Assembly: GCF_017114865.1 (NCBI RefSeq)
Contig: NZ_JADEYH010000007.1
Span: 140,315-204,314 of the forward strand
Source: Streptomyces verrucosisporus
GTDB lineage: Bacteria > Actinomycetota > Actinomycetes > Streptomycetales > Streptomycetaceae
Direction of reading: 5' to 3'
Length of the DNA: 64,000 bases
Shown: positions 25,738 through 34,944 of the stretch, piece by piece
Layout: every line of letters begins with the position of its first letter
Position numbering within the stretch: position 1 is the stretch's first letter
Notes under the pieces: generated by a model
What the model was told of the DNA's origin: nothing
Databases searched by the model: none
Seen by the model: the letters and a program-made list of their open reading frames with translations, nothing else
Position numbers and translations under genes: made by a program

Positions 25738-26374
25738 CGCTGTCGGCGACCGCCGGCGGACCGCCGTCGCCGCCGTCGTTCCGGCCGCCGGACGCCTCCA
25801 GGAGGCGTCCGGCGGCCGGGTCGCGGTGCGGGCCCGGCACCTGCTGCTCGCCGCCGTCCGCGGGCCGGGCGGGGAGGGGGAACGGGCCGGCGCCGCGTCC
25901 CGGCCGCTGACCGTCGGCGAGTGCGTCGAGGTCGGGGTACCGGTCCGCGAGGCGTACGACCGGTGGCTGGAGTTCCTGGAGAGCGGCCCAGGCGGGGAGG
26001 CCCCGCGCGGCGCGCGGATCCTGTGGCCCGGGCGCGGCCGGGCGGTGCGCGTCACCGAGCGGATCCCGGGCGACCTCGTCGTATGGGAGGCCCGCGACTC
26101 CAGGGCGGCGGTCAGGGGCGTGGCCACCTTCCACCAGACGGCCGGGAACCTGACCCGGGTGCTGGTCGTCCTGGAGTACCGCCCGCGGAACCTGCTGGAG
26201 AGGGCGGCGCGCCTCTGGCACGCCCAGGCCCGGCGCGTACGGCTGGATCTCGCGGATTATCAGCGCTCGGTGAGCCTGGGCATCGAGATCGACGGCGGCG
26301 GCGCGGCCGCCGTCGGTGAGGGCGGGCCCGGAGATCCGGCGGGCGGGACGGACGGGGCGGACCAGGCCCGGTGA
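25730..26374 (+). CDS. gvpZ: SRPBCC-fold protein, GvpZ position
   Basis: A 214-residue protein starting GTG 25730 inside the end of gvpY. From residue 60 it shows a START/SRPBCC-like domain: TVGECVEVGVPVREAYDRWL, a VTERIPGDLVVWEARDS strand and helical LLERAARLWHAQARRVRLDL. It is the last gene of the cluster. The usual following genes (gvpJ, L, S, K) are absent; a regulator on the other strand begins 2 bp on. Function within vesicle formation is unknown. Confidence 0.75.
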   Translation: MADAVGDRRRTAVAAVVPAAGRLQEASGGRVAVRARHLLLAAVRGPGGEGERAGAASRPLTVGECVEVGVPVREAYDRWLEFLESGPGGEAPRGARILWPGRGRAVRVTERIPGDLVVWEARDSRAAVRGVATFHQTAGNLTRVLVVLEYRPRNLLERAARLWHAQARRVRLDLADYQRSVSLGIEIDGGGAAAVGEGGPGDPAGGTDGADQAR

Positions 26375-26376
26375 CC

Positions 26377-27381
26377 TCACGGCCCTGACAGCCCCGCCCT
26401 CAGCTCCTCCCCGTCCGTCCGCCACGCCCGCGCCGCCCGGCCGAGGCGGTCCGCCAGCTCTTCTATCCGTTCGCCCAGTCCGGCCGGTTCGCGCACCTCG
26501 AAGTCGAAGCCCAGCATCAGGATGTGGAGGGCCATCTCGTCCAGGGAGGGAGCGCCGGTGCGCAGCAGGCAGGTGCGCCCGTCCACCGGTTCCAGCACAC
26601 CGGCCGTGGGTGCGATCCGCTCCGCGACCAGGTCCGCCGGGGCGTGCAGCAGTACGGTCGCCCGCTGTGGATACGCGGCTGTGGAGATGCCCTCGGAGAC
26701 GTAGGCGGCCCAGTCCCCGGCAGGCGGCCGCCGCGGAGTGAAGCGGGGGCCGTGCGGCGGGGTGAGGGCGAGCCGGTCGACGCGGAACGTGCGCCAGTCG
26801 GCGCGGCCGGCGTCCCAGCCCACCAGATACCAGCGGTGGCTGCTGCACACCAGGCGGTACGGGTCGACGGTACGGCGTGAACCGGAACCGTCGTGCCCCC
26901 GGTAGGTGAAGCGCAGCTGCCGGCGGTCGCGACAGGCGTTCACCAGTTCGGTGATGGTCTCCACATCGACCGCCGGGCCGCGCCGCCCGCCCAGCGGGTC
27001 GGTGAAGGCGGCGAGCGCGCTCACCCTGCGGCGCAGCCGGTCCGGCAGCACCTGCTCCAGCTTGGCCAGGGCCCGCACCGAGGACTCCTCCATCCCCTGC
27101 ACCGCGTTGTGCGCGGCCGTGCGCAGTCCGACCGCGACGGCCACCGCCTCGTCGTCGTCCAGGAGCAGGGGCGGCAGCTCGGCGCCCGCGCCGAGCCGGT
27201 AGCCTCCGGCGGTTCCGGTGGTGGAGTGGACGGGGTAACCCAGTGTCCGCAGCCGTTCCACGTCGCGGCGCACCGTCCGCGAGGTCACCCGGAGACGCTC
27301 GGCCAGCTCGGCGCCGGACCACTCCCGGTGGGCCTGGAGCAGGGACAGCAGACGCAGCAGTCGTGCCGATGTCTCCATCAT
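26377..27381 (-). CDS. WYL-domain (YafY-type) transcriptional regulator
   Basis: A 334-residue protein. The N-terminal winged helix (LLRLLSLLQAHREWSGAELA, RLRVTSRTVRRDVERLRTLG) is followed by the WYL domain (CRDRRQLRFTYRGHDG, then VDPYRLVCSSHRWYLVGWDA) and a C-terminal WCX region. WYL domains bind small ligands or nucleic acid and control DNA-damage, metabolic or defence genes. It converges on gvpZ with a 2-bp gap, so regulation of the gas-vesicle genes is possible but not shown. Confidence 0.94.
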   Translation of the reverse strand: MMETSARLLRLLSLLQAHREWSGAELAERLRVTSRTVRRDVERLRTLGYPVHSTTGTAGGYRLGAGAELPPLLLDDDEAVAVAVGLRTAAHNAVQGMEESSVRALAKLEQVLPDRLRRRVSALAAFTDPLGGRRGPAVDVETITELVNACRDRRQLRFTYRGHDGSGSRRTVDPYRLVCSSHRWYLVGWDAGRADWRTFRVDRLALTPPHGPRFTPRRPPAGDWAAYVSEGISTAAYPQRATVLLHAPADLVAERIAPTAGVLEPVDGRTCLLRTGAPSLDEMALHILMLGFDFEVREPAGLGERIEELADRLGRAARAWRTDGEELRAGLSGP

Positions 27382-27510
27382 GCGGCCGATTCTGCCACCC
27401 GTTGAGGACAGTCATCGTCCGCGATGCCCGCCGGGCGCACCGCGCCCGTCCGGAACTCCCCGGAGCGGGCGGGCTCGCCCCGGCGGGCCGGTCCCGCGAG
27501 CCTCGGAAGG

Positions 27511-28440
27511 TCAGGAGCCGGCCGGCCCCGTGCCCTCCAGCCGCACGACCAGATCATTGGCACCGGTGTAGTACGGGCGGGCCGTCAGCCCCCCGCCTCC
27601 GTCCGCCCCGTCCGCGGCGACCGGCCGGGCCGGGTAGCGCAGGATCCTGTGCTTGTCGACGATGTCGTCCAGGATCCGGGCCACGCGCACCGGTTCGGCG
27701 TCCTCGCCGGGACGCAGCCACAGCTGCCAGTCGCCCTCCGCGCCCGGCTCCCGGGCCAGATCGCCGTACGCCAGCCGCGCGGTGAAACCGTGCCCCTCGG
27801 CAGGCGCGTCGACCGGGGTGACCGGTGCGGTGACGGGCCGCTCCCGCCCGCCGTCCGGAGCGGCGGCGCGGCGGGGACGGGCCTCCAGCCGCGCGGTGGG
27901 GGTCAGTTCGGCCCCGTACAGCCTCCCGTGGACGGTCAGCCCGCCGTCGGCGGGCCAGATGTCACCCGCCTCGGCGTGCGGCCAGCGCAGCCAGGAGCAC
28001 ACCGAGAGGTTGCCGTACTTGGTGGCGTACGGGATGCGCACGCCCAGCCAGGTCCGGTCGGTGCGCGGCACCCGGTCGACCAGCGGGCGCAGGTCGCTGC
28101 ACCCGGGCAGCAGCCGCCGCGCCTCGTCCTCGCCGATCACCAGATAGGCGTCCCAGCGGCCTTCCGCCAGTGGGACCGTACTGGGCAGGGCGGCGCGCAG
28201 CACGGAGCCGTCCGGGTCGCCGGAGAGCGGCTCCAGCGGAAGGCGCACCGACTCCTCCGGATCGGAGTCGCGCAGCCGCAGCAGCAGGGCGGCGTCCCAG
28301 CGCTCCGCGACGCCGGGCAGCGTGATGTCGAAGCTGAGGCCGCCCGCACTGTCCGCCGTACAGTCGGCCCGCGGTGCCGTCTCCCCGGGGGTGCCGGGGG
28401 CGCCGGGGGCGCCGGCGGGCCTGCTGGTGGTCGCGGTCAT
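27511..28440 (-). CDS. Unknown protein coupled to a glycosyltransferase
   Basis: A 309-residue protein; ATG 28440 overlaps the stop of the glycosyltransferase (ATGA). It contains two similar beta-rich halves: GLSFDITLPGVAERWDAALL with LRLRDSDPEESVRLPLEPL, and later RIPYATKYGNLSVCSW with LRWPHAEAGDIWPADGGLTV. The pattern resembles immunoglobulin-like or jelly-roll modules acting on polysaccharide, which is inference. No signal peptide or membrane segment is seen. It should act with the glycosyltransferase. Confidence 0.75.
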   Translation of the reverse strand: MTATTSRPAGAPGAPGTPGETAPRADCTADSAGGLSFDITLPGVAERWDAALLLRLRDSDPEESVRLPLEPLSGDPDGSVLRAALPSTVPLAEGRWDAYLVIGEDEARRLLPGCSDLRPLVDRVPRTDRTWLGVRIPYATKYGNLSVCSWLRWPHAEAGDIWPADGGLTVHGRLYGAELTPTARLEARPRRAAAPDGGRERPVTAPVTPVDAPAEGHGFTARLAYGDLAREPGAEGDWQLWLRPGEDAEPVRVARILDDIVDKHRILRYPARPVAADGADGGGGLTARPYYTGANDLVVRLEGTGPAGS

Positions 28441-29717
28441 GCGGTCCTTCCTCTTCTCAGCGCGCCCCGGCGGGCGCGTGCCAGGGCGTCCTTGGTGGCG
28501 TACGCCCCGCCCAGCAGGGCTCCCCGGGTCCGGTGAAGGGAGGAGCGCAGCCGGCCGATGCCGCTGCGTCCGCCGCGTGCGGCAAGCTCCGTGCAGAGCG
28601 AGGAGTACATCTCGCCGATCCGCGCGGGGTCGTAGCGGGCGGCGTCCGCGATCGCGGCGCGGCCCATCCTCCGGCGCAGTTCGTCGTCGTTGATCAGTTC
28701 CAGCAGGGACCCGGCGATGGCGTCGACGTCGCCGGTGGGCACCAGCCGCCCGTCCACCCCGTCGGCGATGATCTCCCCCGGCCCGTGCGGGCAGGTGGTG
28801 GCCACCACCGGCAGACCGCAGCGCATCGCCTCCACGATCGTCATTCCGAAGGACTCCAGACTCGACGTCACGGCCGCGACCGAGCCCTTGACCCACTCGG
28901 CCTCGATGGGGTGGGCCGGCCCCATGAGGAAGGCGTGGTTGTACAGGCCGAGTTCCTCCACCATGGCCCGCAGCTTCCCCTCCTCGCGTCCGGCCCCGTA
29001 GAGCCTCAGCCGCCAGTCGGGCCGCTGCTCGACCACCTTGGCGAAGGCTTTCAGCAGCACGTCGTAGCGTTTGGCCGGAGCCAGCCGGCCGGCGGCGATC
29101 ACCCACTTCCCGGTGCCGTCGGATGGTTCCACCGCCGGCGCGGGGACGCCGTTGGGCACCGCCTGCACGTGTACCCCGGGCAGGCGCATCATGCGCCGGT
29201 AGTCGCGCGCGTCGGCCTCGGTGACGGTGGTGAGGGCGTCCAGGCGCGGGTAGGCGCCGCGCAGGGTCGCCCGCAGGGCCCGCGAGTGGGTGGAGAGCGT
29301 GAGGTGCTCCTGCCCCATGCGCACCGGACCGGGCCTGGTGTGCATGGCGAGCATGGTGTTGAGGCCGGGGCGGGTGCCGATCACGACGTCCGCCTCGACG
29401 CCGGCCAGGTGCTCGGTGATCCGGCGGTCGGTGAGCGCGCTGTACTTGCGGTGGTTGCCGTCGGTGCGCGGGAACAGCCTGGACGGACGGGCGTGCTCGG
29501 GGTCGCCGCCGTCGTAGTCGGGGCTGTGCTTGCGCATGTCCACCAGATGGCGCAGGCGCACCGCGGGGTCCAGGTCGAAGACGGGACGGTCGCGGTGCCT
29601 GAAGACCGAGACGATCTCGACGTCGTGCTGCTGCGCGAGCGCGCACGCGAGGTTGAAGGTGGTCCGGATCGTCCCGCCCATGCCGTACCCGTGATGCAGC
29701 AGAAAAGAGATATGCAT
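28437..29717 (-). CDS. Family 4 glycosyltransferase
   Basis: A 426-residue GT-B enzyme. ATG 29717 has a GGAG site 4 bp upstream. The N-domain begins HISFLLHHGYGMGGTIRTTF with the usual acceptor-site GG. The C-domain has VIAAGRLAPAKRYDVLLKAF, LYGAGREEGKL and SSLESFGMTIVEAMRCGLPV (the E-x7-E donor motif), then DGRLVPTGDVDA. It transfers a sugar from a nucleotide donor, in the cytosol or at the membrane face. Its stop is overlapped by the unknown gene at 27511. An inverted repeat at 29798-29814 lies in its promoter region. Confidence 0.93.
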   Translation of the reverse strand: MHISFLLHHGYGMGGTIRTTFNLACALAQQHDVEIVSVFRHRDRPVFDLDPAVRLRHLVDMRKHSPDYDGGDPEHARPSRLFPRTDGNHRKYSALTDRRITEHLAGVEADVVIGTRPGLNTMLAMHTRPGPVRMGQEHLTLSTHSRALRATLRGAYPRLDALTTVTEADARDYRRMMRLPGVHVQAVPNGVPAPAVEPSDGTGKWVIAAGRLAPAKRYDVLLKAFAKVVEQRPDWRLRLYGAGREEGKLRAMVEELGLYNHAFLMGPAHPIEAEWVKGSVAAVTSSLESFGMTIVEAMRCGLPVVATTCPHGPGEIIADGVDGRLVPTGDVDAIAGSLLELINDDELRRRMGRAAIADAARYDPARIGEMYSSLCTELAARGGRSGIGRLRSSLHRTRGALLGGAYATKDALARARRGALRRGRTA

Positions 29718-30517
29718 CCGTCTCCATGTCCCACGAAAGCGCGCGGGTAAGCGTCCCGGCGCCGTGTTTCCCGGTGTCGCACTCCTGTTGATGCCGCGTC
29801 TCTTGGGAAGAGACCTCGGAAGGCCGCCGCGGGTTGGCTCGCTTGATCGCCTTGTACCCGAAAAGTTCATCTGTTGTGAGGCTTTTTCAGGAACCGAACG
29901 ACTCGTTCCGCCGTCCGCGCGCCCCCGGCGGGGCTCCCGCCCGGTGAGGCGGCGGTACGGAAGGCCCCGGCCGGGAAGCGGTGCCCCGGGGCCGGTGCGG
30001 GAAGCGTCTCCGCTCGCGGGAGTTCCCCTCGGTTCTCGCCGTTCTCCCTCCCGGCCGGCTCCGTCCTGTCGGGCACACCGGCGCGGGGGCCCCGGCGGCG
30101 GTCGGACGGTACCGCTTCCGCGCCCGGCCCGAAGCGGCCGCTCGGCCGGCACGGCGCAGCGGCCGGGACCGGCGGAGCGGCGCGGGGCGAAGCGGTGGTG
30201 GGGGCGGCCCGGGGGCCGAGGCGTGTGTGCGGCACCTGTCCACGCTAGGGCCGTACAGGCTCACGACCGGCGCAAACGCGCCAGCGCGGGGCCCGGGCCC
30301 CACCCGGTCGGCGGACCGCGTGCCGGGCGCCTGGGGGGCTCCTGGCCGACGCCGTCTCCCACGCGCCTCCCGGTCCTCCGGGGGGAAGTGGAACGAACCG
30401 GCGCGCGCCGCGCACCGCGCATCCGCCTGTGCGACCTGCGCTCCCCCCGGCGCGTTACCACGGCACTCGGTCCCCCGTTGTGCATGTGAACCAGAACCGA
30501 ACGCCAGGAGTTTCCCC
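29718..30517. other. 800-bp gene-free region
   Basis: This divergent interval is longer than any other in the window. The left 160 bp contains AT-rich promoter-like sequence and the inverted repeat GTCTCTT-GGG-AAGAGAC (29798-29814). The remainder is G/C repeats without streptomycete codon bias in any frame, so the open frames there look like chance. I see no tRNA or known riboswitch. Confidence 0.6.
29798..29814. promoter_or_regulatory. Inverted repeat upstream of glycosyltransferase
   Basis: Perfect 7-bp arms with a GGG centre lie 81 bp before the glycosyltransferase start. It could be an operator or leader hairpin. Confidence 0.4.
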
Positions 30518-31333
30518 GTGTCCCCCATGCTCGATGTCAGCGACGACGTCCGCGCCGAGATCGGCGAGGAGGAAGCCGCCCGGCTGATCGCCGGTGACAG
30601 TGCCCCCGGCAGCTACGACTGCACCTCATGCCGCGCCCCCGGCGACCCCGAGCAGGAGCGCACCAGCACCGTGCTCTTCCTCGGCGAGGAGACGGCCGTG
30701 CTCGCCTTCGCCCACGCGACCTGCATCCCGTCCCAGATCGTCCCGGTCTCCGAGGAGCAGCTCAAGGACGCCGTGCGCACCATCACCGGCGGGCAGGACG
30801 GGGGCGCTCCCGCACCGGCCGGCGCACCCCCCGCCGGGCCCGCCCCCGTCTCCGCCCCGCGCCAGGCGGTGCTGGGCGTGACCTGCGGCCAGGTGCTCAT
30901 CGACGACCAGCTCCACCCCGCCCTCGTCGTCGAACCCACCGCGCCCATCACCCGCCCCGGCTCCGACGGCCCTGGCGACGACTTCCTGCCGCTCCTCATC
31001 GAGCAGGGCTTCATGCCGGTGAACGACGTGGCCCGGGCTCCCGCCCCGGTCGGCGGCTGGTCCGTCCTGCTGGCCATGGGCCGGCTCCACGCCATCCTCC
31101 AGCCGGGCCCCGCCGGCGGGCAGCCCACCTCCTGGTGGCAGGCGCACCAGCCGCTGCCCGTCACCGACGACTGGCGGACGGCGGCCAACCGGAGCCGGAC
31201 GGTCCATGTCTACGCCGCGCCGGTCGGCACCATCGGACAGCAGCCGCGCGAGGATCTGCTGCGCGACGCACTGGAGAAGGCCGCGGCGGGCGGCCTCCTG
31301 GTGGCCGCGGCCATGCCGCTGGCGGGCACCTGA
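30518..31333 (+). CDS. Conserved hypothetical protein with a Cys motif
   Basis: A 271-residue protein; GTG 30518 follows AGGAG at 7 bp. The N-terminal part has YDCTSCRAPGDPEQERTSTV and an FLGEETAVLAFAHATCIPSQ segment, giving a C-x2-C plus later H/C pattern that could bind a metal. The middle holds a Pro/Ala linker, and the C-terminal half (VLGVTCGQVLIDDQLHPALV to VAAAMPLAG) is a mixed alpha/beta domain. No membrane or signal sequence. I believe it is conserved in streptomycetes at this position, but no function is known to me. Confidence 0.75.
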   Translation: MSPMLDVSDDVRAEIGEEEAARLIAGDSAPGSYDCTSCRAPGDPEQERTSTVLFLGEETAVLAFAHATCIPSQIVPVSEEQLKDAVRTITGGQDGGAPAPAGAPPAGPAPVSAPRQAVLGVTCGQVLIDDQLHPALVVEPTAPITRPGSDGPGDDFLPLLIEQGFMPVNDVARAPAPVGGWSVLLAMGRLHAILQPGPAGGQPTSWWQAHQPLPVTDDWRTAANRSRTVHVYAAPVGTIGQQPREDLLRDALEKAAAGGLLVAAAMPLAGT

Positions 31334-31416
31334 GGAATCCACGGCCCGCGTCCCCCTACAGGGGTTTCCCCCCGCCGGGCCCGCATCCGCCGGGCGGCGT
31401 GATCGTTGGCACTGAC

Positions 31417-31737
31417 GTGCAGCCTTACGAACCTTCCCGCACCCACGACGCGCATCTCAGCCGCAGCCGGATTCCGGGGATGCGCGTCCCCCACGAGCCC
31501 GTTTCGGGCCACTTCCCGGCCACTCCGATCTACGACGCGCTGTACGCCGAGTACCGGCGCCTGTTCCGGGCCCTGCCCGGGGACCGGAGCGGCGAGGAGG
31601 AGTTGCGGTTCACGGGCTTCGGCACCGGAACGGCCCACTGGCACGGCGGGCGCCGGGCCGGCGGCTTCCTCCCCGCCGGCCCGGCGCCCGCCGTCCTGCC
31701 GCCCGCTCCGCGGGACGGCCGCCCCTACGACCGGTGA
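31417..31737 (+). CDS. Small conserved hypothetical protein
   Basis: A 106-residue protein. GTG 31417 (QPYEPSRTHDAHLSR) is chosen because the conserved part begins here; a GTG at 31399 would add six residues. It contains MRVPHEPVSGHFPATPIYDA and EYRRLFRALPGDRSGEEELR, an apparently helical region, then a Gly/Pro-rich end. A nearly perfect inverted repeat begins in its stop codon. Function unknown. Confidence 0.65.
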   Translation: MQPYEPSRTHDAHLSRSRIPGMRVPHEPVSGHFPATPIYDALYAEYRRLFRALPGDRSGEEELRFTGFGTGTAHWHGGRRAGGFLPAGPAPAVLPPAPRDGRPYDR

Positions 31738-31772
31738 GGACCGTGCCCCGCGACGGGCCCGGTCCTCACCGG
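31731..31772. terminator. Terminator between the small gene and der
   Basis: 18-bp arms (31731-31748 and 31755-31772) with one mismatch and a 6-nt loop, followed on the plus strand by CTTTCC. It lies between convergent genes. Confidence 0.75.
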
Positions 31773-31819
31773 CTTTCCGGGGGCGGGGCGGACACCGGCG
31801 CCCGCCCCGCCCCCTCACC

Positions 31820-33286
31820 TCACTTCTTGCGCCCGCGCTTCTCGCGCACCCGCACCGAGATGTGGATGGGCGTGCCCTCGAAACCGAACTCCTCGCGCAG
31901 CCTCCGCTCGATGAACCGGCGGTAGCCGGCCTCCAGGAAGCCGGAGGCGAACAGCACGAAGCGCGGCGGGCGGGTGCCCGCCTGGGTGCCGAAGAGGATG
32001 CGGGGCTGCTTGCCGCCGCGGATCGGATGGGGGTGGGCGGCGACCAGTTCGCCGAGGAAGGCGTTGAGCCGCCCGGTCGGCACCCGGGTCTCCCAGCCCG
32101 CCAGCGCGGTCTCGATCGCCGGTACCAGCTTCTCCATGTGGCGGCCGGTGCGCGCCGAGACGTTCACCCGCGGCGCCCACTTCACCTGGCCGAGATCGGT
32201 CTCGATCTCGCGCTCCAGGTAGTAGCGGCGCTCCTCATCCAGGGTGTCCCACTTGTTGTAGGCGAGGACCAGCGCGCGCCCGGCGTCGACCGCCATGGTG
32301 ATGATGCGGGTGTCCTGCACGCTGACCGGCTCGCTGACGTCGATGAGGACGACCGCGACCTCGGCCTTCTCCAGGGCGGCGGCCGTGCGCAGCGAGGCGT
32401 AGTAGTCGGCGCCCTCGGTCAGGTGCACCCGGCGCCGGATACCGGCGGTGTCGACGAACTTCCAGGTCTTCCCGCCGAGTTCGATCAGCTCGTCGACCGG
32501 GTCGCGGGTGGTGCCCGCAAGCTGGTCCACGACCACCCGGTCCTCCCCCGCCACCTTGTTCAGCAGCGAGGACTTGCCGACGTTGGGGCGGCCGATCAGC
32601 GCCACCCGGCGCGGCCCGCCGATCCCGCCGCCGAAGGTCTGCGGCGGCGCCTCGGGCAGCGCCTTGAGCACCTCGTCCAGCATGTCGCCGGTGCCCCGGC
32701 CGTGCAGGGCGGAGACCGGGTGGGGCTCGCCGAGGCCGAGCGACCACAGCATGGCGGCGTCCGCCTCGCCGGAGGGGCCGTCGACCTTGTTGGCGCACAG
32801 CACCACGGGCTTGCCCGCCTTGCGCAGCAGCCTGACGACCGCCTCGTCGGTGTCGGTCGCGCCGACCGTGGCGTCCACCACGAAGACCACCGCGTCGGCG
32901 GCCTCGATCGCGAACTCCGCCTGGGCCGCCACCGAGGCGTCGATACCCAGGACGTCCTGCTCCCAGCCGCCGGTGTCGACCACCTTGAAGCGGCGGCCCG
33001 CCCACTCGGCCTCGTAGGTGACCCGGTCCCGGGTGACGCCGGGGCGGTCCTCCACGACGGCCTCGCGGCGGCCGAGGATGCGGTTGACCAGGGTCGACTT
33101 ACCGACGTTCGGCCGGCCGACGACGGCCAGCACCGGCAGCGGCCCGTGCCCGGCCTCGCCGAGCGCCCCCTCGACGTCCTCGGCGTCGAACCCCTCCTGC
33201 GCGGCGAGCTCCATGAACTCCGCGTACTCGGCGTCGCCGAGCTCACCGTGCCCGTGCTCGTCGCCGACGTGGGTCTGCTCGTTCAT
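31820..33286 (-). CDS. der: Ribosome-biogenesis GTPase Der
   Basis: A 488-residue protein with two tandem GTPase domains and a C-terminal KH-like domain. The first P-loop is GRPNVGKS (57-64) with DTGG and NKVD; the second is GRPNVGKS near residue 230 with DTAG and NKWD. The C-terminal KH-like domain (from about 370) ends in a basic tail. An acidic N-terminal extension of about 50 residues is typical of streptomycetes. Der assists maturation of the 50S subunit and is normally essential. It is the last gene of the minus-strand block from tyrA. Confidence 0.98.
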   Translation of the reverse strand: MNEQTHVGDEHGHGELGDAEYAEFMELAAQEGFDAEDVEGALGEAGHGPLPVLAVVGRPNVGKSTLVNRILGRREAVVEDRPGVTRDRVTYEAEWAGRRFKVVDTGGWEQDVLGIDASVAAQAEFAIEAADAVVFVVDATVGATDTDEAVVRLLRKAGKPVVLCANKVDGPSGEADAAMLWSLGLGEPHPVSALHGRGTGDMLDEVLKALPEAPPQTFGGGIGGPRRVALIGRPNVGKSSLLNKVAGEDRVVVDQLAGTTRDPVDELIELGGKTWKFVDTAGIRRRVHLTEGADYYASLRTAAALEKAEVAVVLIDVSEPVSVQDTRIITMAVDAGRALVLAYNKWDTLDEERRYYLEREIETDLGQVKWAPRVNVSARTGRHMEKLVPAIETALAGWETRVPTGRLNAFLGELVAAHPHPIRGGKQPRILFGTQAGTRPPRFVLFASGFLEAGYRRFIERRLREEFGFEGTPIHISVRVREKRGRKK

Positions 33287-33418
33287 GAAGTCCTGTCCTC
33301 GTGTGTACGTGTTGTCCGTGGCTCTGCGCGCCCCCGTGGGCTCGTCCCCGTCCGGGACCGCGGCGCCCCCGCGCGCGGTGGGCGCGGAAGTGCCGCGGGG
33401 GCAGAGGTCCAGTGTCGC

Positions 33419-34093
33419 CTAACCGCGCCCGGTGATGCGCCGGGCGTCGGACAGGTGGGCCGTCAGCCGCTTGCCGATCCGCACCGTCGACTCGTCCAGC
33501 GCCGACCGGGTGCGCCTGCCGCTGCCGTCGCCCGCCTCGAAGGGCTCGCCGAACACGATGTCGACGCGGGACCGCAGCGGAGGCAGCGCGGGTACCGCAC
33601 GCCCCCGGCTCCCGGCCGTCCCCAGCACCGCGACGGGCACGACGGGCGCTCCCGACCGCAGGGCGAAGTAGGCCAGGCCGGAGCGGAGCGAGGCGAAGTC
33701 GCCCTCGCCCCGGGTGCCCTCCGGGAAGATACCCAGCACGCCGCCGGCGCCCAGCACTCCCAGCGCCCTGGTGATCGCGACGCGGTCGGCGGTCTTCCGG
33801 TCCACCTCGATCTGGCCGATGCCGGTCAGGAAGGGGTCGAGGGGGCCGGTGAAGGCCTCCTTCTTGATCAGGAAGTGCACCGGGCGGGGCGCGGTCCCCA
33901 TCAGCAGCGGGCCGTCCACGGCGTGCGTGTGGTTGACGGCGAGGATCACCGGTCCGGACACCGGGACCCGCCAGGCGCCGAGCACCCTGGGCCGCCACAG
34001 CCCGTACATCAGGCCGATCCCGATGCGGCGCCCGACCGCGGCGCCCCGTGCGCTGGGCAGCGCCGGGTCGCCGTCCCTGTCCTCCGCGCTCAC
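33419..34093 (-). CDS. plsC: Lysophospholipid acyltransferase (PlsC family)
   Basis: A 224-residue protein. GTG 34093 overlaps the cmk stop (GTGA), which decides the start. The acyltransferase motifs are NHTHAVDGP (H55, D60, the HX4D catalytic pair) and FPEGTR (123-128). It lacks a strong membrane segment, so peripheral membrane attachment is likely. It should acylate lysophosphatidic acid to phosphatidic acid or a related lipid. Linkage with cmk and der is conserved in actinobacteria. Confidence 0.92.
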   Translation of the reverse strand: MSAEDRDGDPALPSARGAAVGRRIGIGLMYGLWRPRVLGAWRVPVSGPVILAVNHTHAVDGPLLMGTAPRPVHFLIKKEAFTGPLDPFLTGIGQIEVDRKTADRVAITRALGVLGAGGVLGIFPEGTRGEGDFASLRSGLAYFALRSGAPVVPVAVLGTAGSRGRAVPALPPLRSRVDIVFGEPFEAGDGSGRRTRSALDESTVRIGKRLTAHLSDARRITGRG

Positions 34094-34821
34094 CTGGCCT
34101 GCTGCTTGTCTTCGACCAGGGTGACGACGCACTCGATGACCTGCTCCAGGGTCAGCTCCGTGGTGTCCACCTCGACCGCGTCGTCCGCCTTGCGCAGCGG
34201 CGAGGTCTTGCGGCCGGCGTCGGCCGCGTCCCTCTTCAGGAGGGCCTCGCGGGTGGCGTCCAGGTCGACCGGGCGGCCGCCGCCGCCCTTCAGCTCGCCG
34301 CCGCGCCGGGCCGCGCGGGCCTCGGGCGAGGCGGTGAGGAAGATCTTCAGGTCCGCGTCGGGCAGGACGGTGGTGCCGATGTCACGGCCCTCGACGACGA
34401 TGCCGGTGGGTGCCCCCGCGGCGATGGCGCGCTGGAGCTCGGTGATCCTGGCGCGCACCGCGGGCACCGCGCTGACCGCGCTGACCGCGCCGGTGACCTC
34501 CTGGGTGCGGATCGGGCCGGAGGCGTCCGAGCCGTCCACCGTGATGGTCGGCTCGGCCGGATCGGTGCCGGAGAGGATCTCGGGGCGGTCCGCCGCGGCG
34601 GCGACGGCCTCGGCGTCCCGCACGTCGATGTCGTGGGTCAGCATCCACCAGGTGATCGCGCGGTACTGCGCGCCGGTGTCCAGGTAGCTCAGGCCGAGCT
34701 TGGCCGCGACGGCCCGGGAGGTGCTCGACTTGCCCGTGCCGGAGGGGCCGTCGATGGCGACGATGACGGGGGCCGGGGCGTCCGGGGACACGGAGGACGC
34801 CTGCCGGGAGGTTGCTGCCAC
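34090..34821 (-). CDS. cmk: Cytidylate kinase
   Basis: A 243-residue protein from GTG 34821. The start is not certain: GAAAGG sits 11 bp upstream, and further in-frame starts exist up to 34920. The P-loop is GPSGTGKS (25-32), followed by LDTGAQYRAITWWML and, near residue 150, the VEGRDIGTTVLPDADLKIFL motif, then the RRGGELK lid region. It phosphorylates CMP/dCMP to the diphosphates. Its stop overlaps plsC. Confidence 0.96.
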   Translation of the reverse strand: MAATSRQASSVSPDAPAPVIVAIDGPSGTGKSSTSRAVAAKLGLSYLDTGAQYRAITWWMLTHDIDVRDAEAVAAAADRPEILSGTDPAEPTITVDGSDASGPIRTQEVTGAVSAVSAVPAVRARITELQRAIAAGAPTGIVVEGRDIGTTVLPDADLKIFLTASPEARAARRGGELKGGGGRPVDLDATREALLKRDAADAGRKTSPLRKADDAVEVDTTELTLEQVIECVVTLVEDKQQAR

Positions 34822-34944
34822 GGTGTCGGGCACCTTTCTCGAACTGCTCGGAGCACGGGTCGGGACGCGGGCGCGGGGCGCCGGCGAGGGGAACGCCGGC
34901 ACGCCCTCCCCGTCCGGCACAAGGCTACCGTCGGCCGGGGACCC

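Noticed and set aside
29867..30528. Minus-strand frames in the 800-bp gap
   Set aside because: They lack ribosome sites and show Arg/Pro/Ala shadow composition with no domain.
31406..34687. Very long plus-strand open frame across der, plsC and cmk
   Set aside because: It is antisense to three well-supported genes; its residues are His/Arg/Gly/Ala-rich shadow translation, and it has no recognised domain.
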